This document shows positions 7,764-15,531 of a stretch of DNA of 17,825 bases, in pieces (positions within the stretch are counted from its first letter, which is position 1; the number at the start of each line of letters is the position of its first letter). The translations under genes and the position numbers were made by a program. The stretch comes from Hyphomicrobiaceae bacterium (GTDB lineage: Bacteria; Pseudomonadota; Alphaproteobacteria; Rhizobiales; Hyphomicrobiaceae). The notes below the pieces were generated by a model that worked only from the letters and a program-made list of their open reading frames with translations, had not been told where the DNA came from and did not search any database. Where the stretch lies: contig JABSQE010000085.1 in NCBI GenBank assembly GCA_013214245.1, positions 1 to 17,825 of the forward strand, written 5' to 3'.

Positions 7764-8591
7764 ATGAGCGATTCTAGTTATCCTTTGATGCCAAAAGCTA
7801 CTGCTGTGTGGCTTGTTGACAATACCTCTTTGACTTTTGAGCAGATCGCTAGCTTTTGTGGGATGCATATACTTGAAATTAAGGGCATTGCTGATGGCGA
7901 CGTTGGGTCCAATATACGTGGTAAGAATCCAGTTACGGCTGGAGAACTGACAAGAGCTTCGATTAAAGAAGCTGAACAAAATCCTGAAAAAAGTATTAAA
8001 CTTGTTTCATCTAGGGTTAGAATTCCTGAACCGAAGTCTAAGAAACGGCCACGTTATACACCGGTTTCTCGCCGTCAGGATCGTCCCAATGCTATCGTAT
8101 GGCTTTTGCGCCATCACCCTGACTTAAAAGATAGCCAGATTGGTCGACTTGTTGGTACGACTAAACCGACAATCCAACAGGTCAGAGATCGAAGTCACTG
8201 GAACTCAGCTAATCTGGTACCTCAAGATCCAGTCACTCTTGGTCTGTGTAAACAAGTTGACCTCGATATGGAAGTTGATAAGGCTGTAAAGCAGCGTGAA
8301 AAGAAACAAGTTGATTCTGGTTTGTCACCTATGGAAATGGCTGGAACACTATTGCCGACGATTGAGACAACAGATTATAACGTTATAGGATCAACAGGGC
8401 ATATCGAGCAGCAATCATTTTCTAATACCGAAAAGCTTTCCGCAGATTCTGTTTTTGGTGAAACGGTTACATCCAGACCTAGTTCTGAAGAGGTTGTAAA
8501 ACTTGAAGAAGAGGCGCGAATTCTAGCTAGACTACAGAGCATGGGGCGTACTAAAAATACAGACGATAAAGCCGAGGATGAAGAATGTTAA
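7764..8591 (+). CDS. trcR: Cell-cycle transcriptional regulator TrcR-type protein (DUF1013)
   Basis: An alphaproteobacterial DNA-binding protein of the DUF1013 family, annotated as a cell-cycle transcriptional regulator. The N terminus YPLMPKATAVWLVDNTSLTFEQIA (split here as YPLMPKATAVWLVDN, then TSLTFEQIA) and the block PNAIVWLLRHHPDLKDSQI from about 108 are the family core. A helix-turn-helix (SQIGRLVGTTKPTIQQVRDR) spans about 124-143, followed by SHWNSANLVPQDPVTLGLC. The tail after about residue 180 is low-complexity, rich in Ser, Thr and Glu, and ends acidic. ATG 7764 is chosen over TTG 7749 because GGGAG at 7751-7755 sits 8 bases before it and the family begins close to the PLMPKATAVW motif. 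A small hairpin lies just before the ribosome site. It is a single gene followed by mnmA after 433 bases. The family is clear; the exact regulon is not known from sequence. Confidence 0.9.
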   Translation: MSDSSYPLMPKATAVWLVDNTSLTFEQIASFCGMHILEIKGIADGDVGSNIRGKNPVTAGELTRASIKEAEQNPEKSIKLVSSRVRIPEPKSKKRPRYTPVSRRQDRPNAIVWLLRHHPDLKDSQIGRLVGTTKPTIQQVRDRSHWNSANLVPQDPVTLGLCKQVDLDMEVDKAVKQREKKQVDSGLSPMEMAGTLLPTIETTDYNVIGSTGHIEQQSFSNTEKLSADSVFGETVTSRPSSEEVVKLEEEARILARLQSMGRTKNTDDKAEDEEC

Positions 8592-9024
8592 AGAGGCTGA
8601 TTATGAGATTCTTGCTTTTAGTTAGATAATTTACAATAGATTGGTATTGTGGTGCAAGGCTGCTGCACTAATTATCAGCGTTTAAATATATCAGAAAAGT
8701 GATCGATGATTTTAAACACGACTTATGTCTAGTATAATTCTCTCACCTTTTACATAGTCTGACCGCATATCAGGTCAATCCATTGGAACGACAGAACTTG
8801 GAAATAATCTGCTGATGAGCTTCCTGCTTTACATAAAAACCTTTATGTCTCCACGAGCGTACTTAATAAACAGTTGCTCGCCCCTAACTCGTAAAGGAAT
8901 AAGATCAATTATATTCACTAAGTTGCATTGCTGGAAGTGTTAGCACTTAATAAAGTGTAGAAATACTTTATCGATGAAATTAGTGGTAGGCAATCTTTAA
9001 GACATCTCTCATAAGAGGATTAAA
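8592..9024. other. Spacer before mnmA with a TATAAT box and several hairpins
   Basis: No protein was recognised in 433 bases. TATAAT at 8733-8738 could be a -10 box, although the -35 is poor. Downstream on the plus strand are TGACC (8760-8764) with GGTCA (8773-8777), ACATAAA (8831-8837) with TTTATGT (8842-8848), and an overlapping set AAGTG (8935-8939), CACTT (8944-8948), AAGTG (8953-8957) in which CACTT can pair with either side; TAAAGT (8951-8956) with ACTTTA (8965-8970) adds a further alternative. This may be a long structured leader of mnmA or a small RNA. Each element alone could be chance. Confidence 0.35.
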
Positions 9025-10152
9025 ATGCACTGTATCAACAAAACTCGCATTGTTGTTGCAATGTCAGGTGGTGTCGATTCTTCGGTTGCTGCTGGACTGC
9101 TCAAGCAACAAGGTTATGACGTCATTGGTGTAACCCTACAACTATATGATAATGCAACGGCTTTGGCTAAACCAGGGTCGTGTTGTGCAGGGCAAGATAT
9201 TTACGATGCACGACGTGTGGCAGAGTTGCTTGATATTCCCCATTATGTTCTAAATTATGAACAAAGATTTCGTTCTGTGGTCATGGAGGCTTTTGCTGAT
9301 TCTTATGCAAAAGGTGAGACTCCCATTCCTTGTGTATTTTGTAATCAGACTGTTAAGTTTCTCGATTTGTTAGAAACAGCACGCGAATTTGGAGCCGTAG
9401 CCCTGGCAACTGGCCATTATGTTCAGCGCCGCAATGGTCCAAATGGACCGTCTCTTTATCGTGGTCGTGATAAAGACCGCGATCAGAGTTATTTTTTATT
9501 TGGTACTACTCGTGAGCAACTAGTGAGTTTAAGGTTTCCTCTAGGCCATATGCGCAAGCAACAGGTTCGTCAGCTAGCGCTTGAAATGAAATTGCCAGTT
9601 GCGCAGAAGAATGATAGTCAGGATATATGTTTCGTACCGACTGGTCGATATTCTGATGTTGTCGCAAAACTTAGACCTAATGCTGTTAAGCCAGGAGAGA
9701 TTGTTGATTTAGATGGCAATATTCTTGGTACCCACCAAGGTATTATTAACTTTACTGTAGGCCAGCGTCGTGGCCTTGGTATTGCTTCAGGTGAGCCATT
9801 GTATGTAGTACGTATTGACTCTGCTTTTCAGAGGATTGTAGTAGGTCCAAGAGCGGCTTTACTAACAACTCACCTATATCTTCGCAATATAAATTGGCTT
9901 GGTGAGAATTACTTTGGAAGCTGGGCCCCAGAAAGTCTGAGAGCTACCGTAAAAGTGAGATCAACACAAGCTCTGCAACCCGCATTGTTGAATTACGATA
10001 AGAAAGATGATATTGCAACTGTCGACTTGATTAGCGGCGATTACGGTGTTGCTACAGGTCAGGCCTGTGTTTTTTACGATAGTAATGATATGGAGTCTCG
10101 ATTACTAGGTGGAGGTTGGATCACTAAGACGGGGGTAGATCCATATTTGTGA
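9025..10152 (+). CDS. mnmA: tRNA-specific 2-thiouridylase
   Basis: MnmA activates U34 of the Lys, Glu and Gln tRNAs with ATP and inserts sulfur, giving 2-thiouridine. The PP-loop SGGVDSS is at 14-20. The catalytic cysteines are C106 in the CVFCN motif and C202 in SQDICFV. The sequence LYRGRDKDRDQSYFL (about 144-158) is the family tRNA/ATP region, and the C-terminal beta domains (VGQRRGLGIASGEPLYV) are present. The length of 375 residues is typical. The start has AAGAGGA at 9013-9019, a strong ribosome site. All active-site residues are intact. The gene is transcribed alone, with trcR upstream in the same direction and the GGT-family gene convergent downstream. Retention in a reducing genome is expected, because this wobble modification is nearly universal. 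Confidence 0.96.
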   Translation: MHCINKTRIVVAMSGGVDSSVAAGLLKQQGYDVIGVTLQLYDNATALAKPGSCCAGQDIYDARRVAELLDIPHYVLNYEQRFRSVVMEAFADSYAKGETPIPCVFCNQTVKFLDLLETAREFGAVALATGHYVQRRNGPNGPSLYRGRDKDRDQSYFLFGTTREQLVSLRFPLGHMRKQQVRQLALEMKLPVAQKNDSQDICFVPTGRYSDVVAKLRPNAVKPGEIVDLDGNILGTHQGIINFTVGQRRGLGIASGEPLYVVRIDSAFQRIVVGPRAALLTTHLYLRNINWLGENYFGSWAPESLRATVKVRSTQALQPALLNYDKKDDIATVDLISGDYGVATGQACVFYDSNDMESRLLGGGWITKTGVDPYL

Positions 10153-10165
10153 GGTGATTTTTTTT

Positions 10166-10177
10166 ATTGTTAACAAT
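10166..10177. repeat. 12-bp perfect palindrome after mnmA
   Basis: ATTGTTAACAAT is self-complementary and follows a T-run directly after the mnmA stop. It has no loop, so it would act as a DNA site if it acts at all. Downstream, AAGCT (10211-10215) and AGCTT (10224-10228) followed by TTTT make a very weak candidate terminator for mnmA. Confidence 0.3.
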
Positions 10178-10319
10178 TACTAGATTGCGGTTGTGAAATG
10201 CTTCGTTGTTAAGCTGTGAGATTAGCTTTTTTACCTGAGTCGTTATCTAGAATCTTATGCTAATTATTGTCCAAAATTAAAATCTTGTTGTTGTTAGGAA
10301 CACATGACATGAATTAAAT

Positions 10320-11915
10320 TTAACAACCTATTGCACAACCATCTTTTCGTGGGTCTGAACCTGCAGTAAGGACATTTTGATCATAATCGATCCATATAGC
10401 TTGGCTGCCGCCAATCGGCTTTAATGGCCTTGCTAAATGGTGACCTTTAGCCTTCAGTTTTCGTTGAATATCGGTGGGGATGGTAGCCTCTATCTCTACT
10501 GTGCCGTTGTAAGGATTTGGGAAAAAGCGTGGGTAATCCTGAGCTTCTTGTATATCTAGCCCATAATCGAATAGGCGGGTAAGAAATTGCATGTGACCAA
10601 ATGCCTGGTATTGTCCACCCATGACGCCGTAAGGCATTACAGCGCGATTATTTTTGCAGACCATGCCAGGAATAATTGTGTGAAGTGGACGTTTTCTTCG
10701 CGCTATGCAATTTGGATGGTGAGGATCTATCACGAATCCCTGGGCGCGATTATGAAGAACCACACCTGACTGTGGAGCCATCAAGACGCTGCCTAGGTCT
10801 GAGAATAGTGTATTTATGAAACTGCAACAGTTCCGATTTTTATCTACTACTGAGATGTAAACAGTGCTTGGATGTTGCGGCGCGTTAAATCTGGGTAATG
10901 AACTCATAGCTATATTAGGGTCAATAGCCGCGTAAATCTGCTTGGCTAGATCATGGGAAAGCAACCAATCTGTAGGAACATTTGCATGCATAGGATCAGC
11001 TAGATAAAGATTTCGGTCACGATATGCAAAGCGACCAGCTTCGATCTCTTCGTGTATACGTTCGACCGAAAGAGGATTATGACCACATAGTCTGCTTTCG
11101 CTCATAATATTTAGTAACAACAGTGCAATCACACCTTGACCGTTAGGTGGGCACTGATATACATCATATCCTCGAAAATTTGTTTTTATTGGAACGACAT
11201 AATTGCCTTTAGCCGCAGAAAAATCTTTCATAGTCTGGAGGCCACCATTCTTTTGTAAAAATTCCACTATATCTGCAGCAACCTCACCTTTATAGAAGGC
11301 ATCCCTGCCATGATTTGCGATTTTTAAAAGTGTTGCAGCTAATTCCGGCTGTCGATGCATTTCGCCGACCTCTGGAGTTCTACCGTTAGGCATAAAAACC
11401 TTTGCTGTAGCTTTATCTTTAAGTATGTTATTGGACTCCCTTTTAAGATCTATGCTCACTCGGGATGAGATTGGGTATCCATCTCGTGCATAACGAATAG
11501 CAGGTTGAAGTAGTTCACCGAGCTGCTTTCGGCCGTGATTTCGCGCTAACGTATCCCAGGCGTCGATAGCACCAGGAATGGTGACAGCATGTGGCGATTG
11601 CCGTTCAATCATACTTATACCTTTTGAGCGGTACCAAGCGGCCGTTGCTGCGGCAGGCGCTCGACCAGAACCGTTAAATGCAATTAATTGGTCTGATCCT
11701 TCTGGCGCATAGATACAGAAATTGTCGCCACCAATTCCCGTGGAGCTAGGCTCCACAACACATTGGACTGCGCAGGCAGCTATCGCTGCATCCATAGCAT
11801 TTCCACCAGAATTTAGGACTTGTACTGCAGTCTGTGTTGCAAGCGGGTGAGAAGTAGCCGCCATGCATTCAGGAGCATGAACAGGAGAACGACCAGGGAC
11901 TTCTAAATCTCTCAT
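10320..11915 (-). CDS. Gamma-glutamyltransferase family protein (Ntn hydrolase)
   Basis: A member of the gamma-glutamyltranspeptidase family, self-cleaving N-terminal-nucleophile enzymes that hydrolyse or transfer gamma-glutamyl groups, as from glutathione. The 531-residue protein has the family N-terminal region (GGNAMDAAIAA at 38-48, EPSSTGIGGDNF at 55-66, FNGSGRAP). The likely processing site and nucleophile is T351 in HPSTVYISVVDKN. The small-subunit region (RPLHTIIPGM, PYGVMGGQYQAFGH) is complete. No signal peptide is visible, so it is probably cytoplasmic, unlike E. coli Ggt. The classical lid loop and PGGS motif are replaced by MGGQYQ, as in the GGT-like subgroup related to acylases, so the substrate cannot be fixed. 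The ribosome site is weak (AAGTGAT region). The gene stands alone, convergent with mnmA, with 710 gene-free bases upstream. Confidence 0.9.
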   Translation of the reverse strand: MRDLEVPGRSPVHAPECMAATSHPLATQTAVQVLNSGGNAMDAAIAACAVQCVVEPSSTGIGGDNFCIYAPEGSDQLIAFNGSGRAPAAATAAWYRSKGISMIERQSPHAVTIPGAIDAWDTLARNHGRKQLGELLQPAIRYARDGYPISSRVSIDLKRESNNILKDKATAKVFMPNGRTPEVGEMHRQPELAATLLKIANHGRDAFYKGEVAADIVEFLQKNGGLQTMKDFSAAKGNYVVPIKTNFRGYDVYQCPPNGQGVIALLLLNIMSESRLCGHNPLSVERIHEEIEAGRFAYRDRNLYLADPMHANVPTDWLLSHDLAKQIYAAIDPNIAMSSLPRFNAPQHPSTVYISVVDKNRNCCSFINTLFSDLGSVLMAPQSGVVLHNRAQGFVIDPHHPNCIARRKRPLHTIIPGMVCKNNRAVMPYGVMGGQYQAFGHMQFLTRLFDYGLDIQEAQDYPRFFPNPYNGTVEIEATIPTDIQRKLKAKGHHLARPLKPIGGSQAIWIDYDQNVLTAGSDPRKDGCAIGC

Positions 11916-12625
11916 ATCACTTAACTTAATAGCTATACATTTACGGTTGCTAAGTATTATATAACTTGATAAGGCAAATTGGTAATGTAGTTTATAGTTG
12001 CTAATATAGTGTTTTTTTAGTTTAGAAATATGCTGCTATATTAGACACCAAGGTTTTGGTAATATTAGTTACTTTATTAAGTAATTGCCGTGGCAGTCTC
12101 TGACGTAGTAAATTAACTGCAATTCTTCGACAAGACTTATTGAATGTCTTAAGGCTTGTCTGTATGACTGAAGGTTAATTGAACTTAATGCAGCATATGG
12201 TTAAGGGGTACTTAGAACGGTTGTTATTAAACGTGAGTATAATTTATGGAGGGATTACGCTGCTTAAAAAGAATTAATAATTTTTCTAAGTGATTTCGAC
12301 TGGATGAGATCTACTCGTGCTAATTCGTAATAACTAAGTGCAGACCTTTTAGTTGGCTAGATTGTGAATAAAGCAAGAGATTTATTACTGTAGCTATTGC
12401 CTAGATTTTATTAGAGCTTAACTCCTAAATACTGTGCTCCGTTCTTAAAAAAAATTCATGGCAAAGTTGAAGTTTCAATGTTGTGAGTATATAGAGATCT
12501 TGGCTATTACTTGTAAAGTAGTAAAATAGCTAACGATACAAAGTCTAGCTCAACTAACTAAGATCATATCTATCTTAGTATTTATGTAATGGAATGCGTC
12601 ACACTTATAATCAACTTTTTTTTAT
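11916..12625. other. Gene-free spacer between the GGT-family gene and queF
   Basis: 710 AT-rich bases with no recognised gene, downstream of minus-strand queF and upstream of the minus-strand GGT-family gene, whose promoter it should contain. Structures seen: CTAATATAG (12001-12009) with CTATATTAG (12036-12044), 9 bp with a 26-base loop; a hairpin at 12129-12160 with GACAAG/CTTGTC, an A-G mismatch, CTTA/TAAG and a 10-base loop; and ACTAAGAT (12557-12564) with ATCTTAGT (12572-12579). The region may be a decayed gene; none could be identified. Confidence 0.45.
12557..12579 (-). terminator. Possible hairpin terminator after queF
   Basis: ACTAAGAT and ATCTTAGT form a perfect 8-bp stem with a 7-base loop, 47 bases beyond the queF stop in the direction of its transcription. 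The stem is AT-rich and no T-run follows on the minus strand, so intrinsic termination would be inefficient. Confidence 0.3.
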
Positions 12626-13087
12626 TCACCCCCGTCCACGATATGGTGCCACGCCTTGATCTGGAAGCCAAACATCGCTAGGACAGACACCATATTTCCA
12701 GAATACATCTATAGGGATCCCACCTCTAGGATACCAATAACCACCAATACGTAAAAAGTGTGGAGCTAATAAATCAGCTAGACGTTTACCTACAGATACA
12801 GTGCATTCTTCATGAAAGGCACCGTGGTTGCGAAAAGCACCTAAATATAGTTTTAGGGATTTTGATTCGACAAGCCATTGGTCCGGAACATAGTCTATCA
12901 CTAAATGTGCGAAGTCCGGTTGCCCACTCACGGGACAAAGGGATGTAAATTCCGGTGCTGTAAAACGTGTTAAGTAAAGCGTTTTGGAATGCGGGTTTAC
13001 GACCTTCTCTAGTAAAGCATCATCTGGAGATAGGGGAATTTTAGATTGAACTCCTAATTGTTTCAAAGTCTGATAATTGTTTACCAT
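12626..13087 (-). CDS. queF: NADPH-dependent 7-cyano-7-deazaguanine reductase (preQ0 reductase)
   Basis: QueF reduces the nitrile of preQ0 to the aminomethyl of preQ1, the base that Tgt puts into the wobble position of the Asp, Asn, His and Tyr tRNAs on the way to queuosine. The 153-residue length is that of the short type I form (tunnel fold, homodecamer). The nucleophilic cysteine C51 in EFTSLCPVSGQPDFAH and the acid D58 are present, with the NADPH motif ESKSLKLYL at 74-82 and FRNHGAFHEE at 85-94. The ribosome site AGGG lies 9 bases before the ATG. The gene sits 71 bases after ftsB on the same strand and could be cotranscribed with eno and ftsB. No other queuosine gene is in the window, so whether preQ0 is made or imported is unknown. 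Confidence 0.95.
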   Translation of the reverse strand: MVNNYQTLKQLGVQSKIPLSPDDALLEKVVNPHSKTLYLTRFTAPEFTSLCPVSGQPDFAHLVIDYVPDQWLVESKSLKLYLGAFRNHGAFHEECTVSVGKRLADLLAPHFLRIGGYWYPRGGIPIDVFWKYGVCPSDVWLPDQGVAPYRGRG

Positions 13088-13158
13088 TAATTATACCCTG
13101 TTAAATTATCTCTAACTTGAAACTATGTAGCATAAATTAAACCTTAGATCCTTTCTTA

Positions 13159-13470
13159 TTATGGTTGCCACATGTTTGTTGCTGAATATAAAACTAATTC
13201 GTCGCTGTAGGTATAGCCTAAATCACGATGAGCAATTTCCTCAAGAATATCTGTATCGGGAGGCACCCTAGATAACAAGTCAATGTGTCGCTGTAGTTTT
13301 AGGCGAACGGATTTAAGGCTATTAAGTTCACGATTTAACTCAGAAAGGCGTTCCTTAATTTTAATCTGAGCCTCGAAGCCATATTTTCCCGAATAAGTTG
13401 TTTGCATGAAATAAGCAGCTATAGCAACAGAGCATAGAAATATTGATAGAGGCTGCCAAGATATTCTCAT
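13159..13470 (-). CDS. ftsB: Septum formation initiator FtsB (DivIC family)
   Basis: A small bitopic divisome protein that forms a complex with FtsL and FtsQ and helps activate septal peptidoglycan synthesis. The 103-residue protein has a short cytoplasmic N terminus, one transmembrane segment at about 7-23, a coiled coil at about 34-70 (KIKERLSELNRELNSLKSV) and the conserved end ILEEIAHRDLGYTYSDELVLY. It lies 121 bases downstream of eno on the same strand, the standard eno-ftsB pairing of proteobacteria, which supports the assignment of this otherwise poorly conserved family. The pyruvate dehydrogenase genes that usually follow in Alphaproteobacteria are replaced by queF. Confidence 0.9.
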   Translation of the reverse strand: MRISWQPLSIFLCSVAIAAYFMQTTYSGKYGFEAQIKIKERLSELNRELNSLKSVRLKLQRHIDLLSRVPPDTDILEEIAHRDLGYTYSDELVLYSATNMWQP

Positions 13471-13591
13471 GCTCTTATCTCAAATTACGTATTGCCAATT
13501 TATATCATAACACTACAAGATCCTTAAATCTAAGTAAACAGCAATATTACACGCGAAACTACTGTACAGCGCTGGCTCTAACTTGGGCTTG

Positions 13592-14869
13592 CTAGTGATA
13601 CGACATTAGATCTCCTGCATAACTAGATACGGTCCCTAGCTCTTCTTCAATACGAATTAGCTGGTTATATTTTGCAAGACGGTCTGAACGACACAGCGAA
13701 CCTGTTTTGATCTGTCTAGCATTGGTAGCAACAGCAAGATCGGCAATAGTAGTGTCTTCTGTCTCACCGGAGCGATGTGAAATAACTGTAGTATATTTTG
13801 CTCGCTGAGCCATAGAGATAGCGTCTAGTGTCTCACTTAAAGTGCCAATTTGATTAACCTTAATCAATATTGAGTTGGCAACACCAACATCGATACCGCG
13901 TTTTAAACGTTTGGTATTAGTTACAAATAGGTCATCGCCAACCAATTGGCATGTTTCGCCAAGTTCTCTCGTTAATATCGACCACCCGTCCCAATCATCT
14001 TCCGCCATGCCATCCTCGATTGAAATAATAGGATATGTGGACATTAGCCCTTGTAAATAGTTCACCATTTCATGGCTATCAAAAGACTTTCCTTCGCCAG
14101 CAAACTCATACCTTCCATTATGAAATAACTCTGTGGCAGCGCAATCAAGCGCAATCATTATATCTTTACCAGGTGTGTAGCCAGCAGTCTCTATAGATCT
14201 CATAATGAAATCTAGCACTGCCGTTGATGATGTTAAGTCAGGTGCAAAACCACCTTCATCCCCAACATTGATGTTGTATCCGGAATTGTGTAGTATCTCG
14301 CCTAGTGTATGAAATATCTCCGCACCCACACGTATAGCTTCACGGCAGTTCTTAGCGGATACTGGCATTATCATAAATTCTTGGATATCAACTAAATTAT
14401 TAGCGTGGACACCACCATTAATGATGTTCATCATGGGCACAGGCATAATGTGAGCTGATGTGCCGCCGATATATCTGTACAAAGGTAGGCCGCACGTAAC
14501 AGCTGCGGCTTTGGCAACAGCTAATGATGTGCCAAGCAAAGCGTTTGAACCCAGGCGACTCTTATTTTCATTGCTGTCAAGCGCAATCAACGTGCTGTCG
14601 ATACGCCGTTGCTCTTCCGCTTCCATGCCACGAAGTGCATGATATATTTCACCGTTAACAGAGGCGACAGCTTGCTCAACACCTTTACCAAAAAAGCGAT
14701 TTTTATCATTATCGCGCAATTCAAAAGCCTCGTAAGCGCCAGTTGAGGCTCCTGATGGTACAGCTGCTCGGCCTAACGTTCCGTCTTCGAGAACAACGTC
14801 TACTTCTATGGTCGGATTTCCTCGACTATCAAGAATTTCACGACCCACGATATCTGTAATAGCAGTCAT
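13592..14869 (-). CDS. eno: Enolase (phosphopyruvate hydratase)
   Basis: Enolase interconverts 2-phosphoglycerate and phosphoenolpyruvate in glycolysis and gluconeogenesis, and is cytosolic. The 425-residue length is normal. The N-terminal EILDSRGNPTIEVDV and the substrate loop PSGASTGAYEAFELRD are present. Catalytic E205 lies in VGDEGGFAP and K337 in LIKVNQIGTLSE, with K388 near RQIKTGS. The Mg ligands are D242, E285 and D312, and the signature SHRSGETEDTTIADL is intact. The start is backed by AAGGA about 10 bases upstream on the minus strand. It is the first gene of the apparent eno-ftsB-queF run and is divergent from rpsL across 662 bases. No abnormality was seen. Confidence 0.97.
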   Translation of the reverse strand: MTAITDIVGREILDSRGNPTIEVDVVLEDGTLGRAAVPSGASTGAYEAFELRDNDKNRFFGKGVEQAVASVNGEIYHALRGMEAEEQRRIDSTLIALDSNENKSRLGSNALLGTSLAVAKAAAVTCGLPLYRYIGGTSAHIMPVPMMNIINGGVHANNLVDIQEFMIMPVSAKNCREAIRVGAEIFHTLGEILHNSGYNINVGDEGGFAPDLTSSTAVLDFIMRSIETAGYTPGKDIMIALDCAATELFHNGRYEFAGEGKSFDSHEMVNYLQGLMSTYPIISIEDGMAEDDWDGWSILTRELGETCQLVGDDLFVTNTKRLKRGIDVGVANSILIKVNQIGTLSETLDAISMAQRAKYTTVISHRSGETEDTTIADLAVATNARQIKTGSLCRSDRLAKYNQLIRIEEELGTVSSYAGDLMSYH

Positions 14870-15250
14870 GCTAGATTATCCTTTTTACAAGCAAATACTA
14901 GATAACTAGTAGTCTGTTTAATAAAATGCTCGAATACTGATATGATTTTGAATTAAATTTTGATTGAATTTTAGACATTAATTGTAGACTAAAACTATAT
15001 ATGAAAAAATAAGCTACAATTAAATACAAATCTGGTGTGTCTTAAACTTTGTTCTAGCAACAACAATTATCATACCATTGTAAATATAGTACTTGACGAT
15101 ACATGAAACGATGAACATGTGTGTATATTATCTCCAAACAAAAATTCAGAATATTTTGGAAGTTAATTATGTTATTAAATAGCAAAACCTGGATAGATCT
15201 GGATTTCATAATTATAAATCAAAGTATACCTAGGGTTTAAATGAATTTCT

Positions 15251-15277
15251 TTGACTGTCCTCTGATGTCTTTATAAT
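15251..15277 (+). promoter_or_regulatory. Likely sigma-70-type promoter of the str operon
   Basis: TTGACT (15251-15256) and a consensus TATAAT (15272-15277) with 15 bases between, in the spacer upstream of rpsL. It would give a leader of about 250 bases. A second, weaker pair, TTGCCG (15435-15440) and TATTAA (15456-15461), also 15 apart, lies 70 bases before the start codon and could be an alternative. Confidence 0.45.
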
Positions 15278-15321
15278 TTGTGAATCTACTATTGACCTAA
15301 ATGTTCGATATATATATAGTT

Positions 15322-15341
15322 TACTGTAACGTTGGACAGTA
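15322..15341 (+). other. Leader hairpin of the rpsL transcript
   Basis: TACTGT (15322-15327) and ACAGTA (15336-15341) form a 6-bp stem with loop AACGTTGG, inside the leader expected from the promoter at 15251. A stem this short is common by chance. Confidence 0.22.
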
Positions 15342-15488
15342 GGTCGTGCTCCGTGAAGGCATGTAATATACCTAGACGTCACCGTGACTAACGCACACAC
15401 AATTATTATCCGCAAGAGTTTTGTGACTCAAGCTTTGCCGTTTAGTGGGCTGTACTATTAAAGTCGCGCTCATTAAAACTTTCAATTC

Positions 15489-15508
15489 ATCTACGCACAC
15501 ACGTAGAT
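15489..15508 (+). promoter_or_regulatory. Hairpin directly before the rpsL ribosome site
   Basis: ATCTACG (15489-15495), loop CACACA, CGTAGAT (15502-15508): a perfect 7-bp stem ending 6 bases before GGGAG (15515-15520 region), the rpsL ribosome site. By position it could affect initiation on the first cistron of the str operon. Confidence 0.35.
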
Positions 15509-15531
15509 TTGGCTAGGGAGCCAGATGGCGC

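Larger units (their letters stand above)
14870..15531. other. Divergent spacer between eno and rpsL
   Basis: 662 AT-rich bases holding the eno promoter on one side and the rpsL leader on the other. Near eno are a short near-tandem ATTTTGA repeat (about 14945-14963) and the inverted pair TTTTAG (14969-14974) and CTAAAA (14989-14994). Toward rpsL lie promoter-like boxes and two hairpins listed separately. No end of rpoC, no tRNA and no protein remnant was found. Confidence 0.5.

Noticed and set aside
8811..8850. CTGATGAG resembling a hammerhead ribozyme core
   Set aside because: The required GAAA after stem II and a matching cleavage arm are absent.
12246..12293. 15-codon ATG frame in the GGT-queF spacer
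   Set aside because: Too short and unlike any small protein I know; no conserved context.
15230..15415. 61-codon minus-strand open frame in the rpsL leader
   Set aside because: No family resemblance, and it overlaps the best promoter in the window; AT-rich spacers give such frames by chance.
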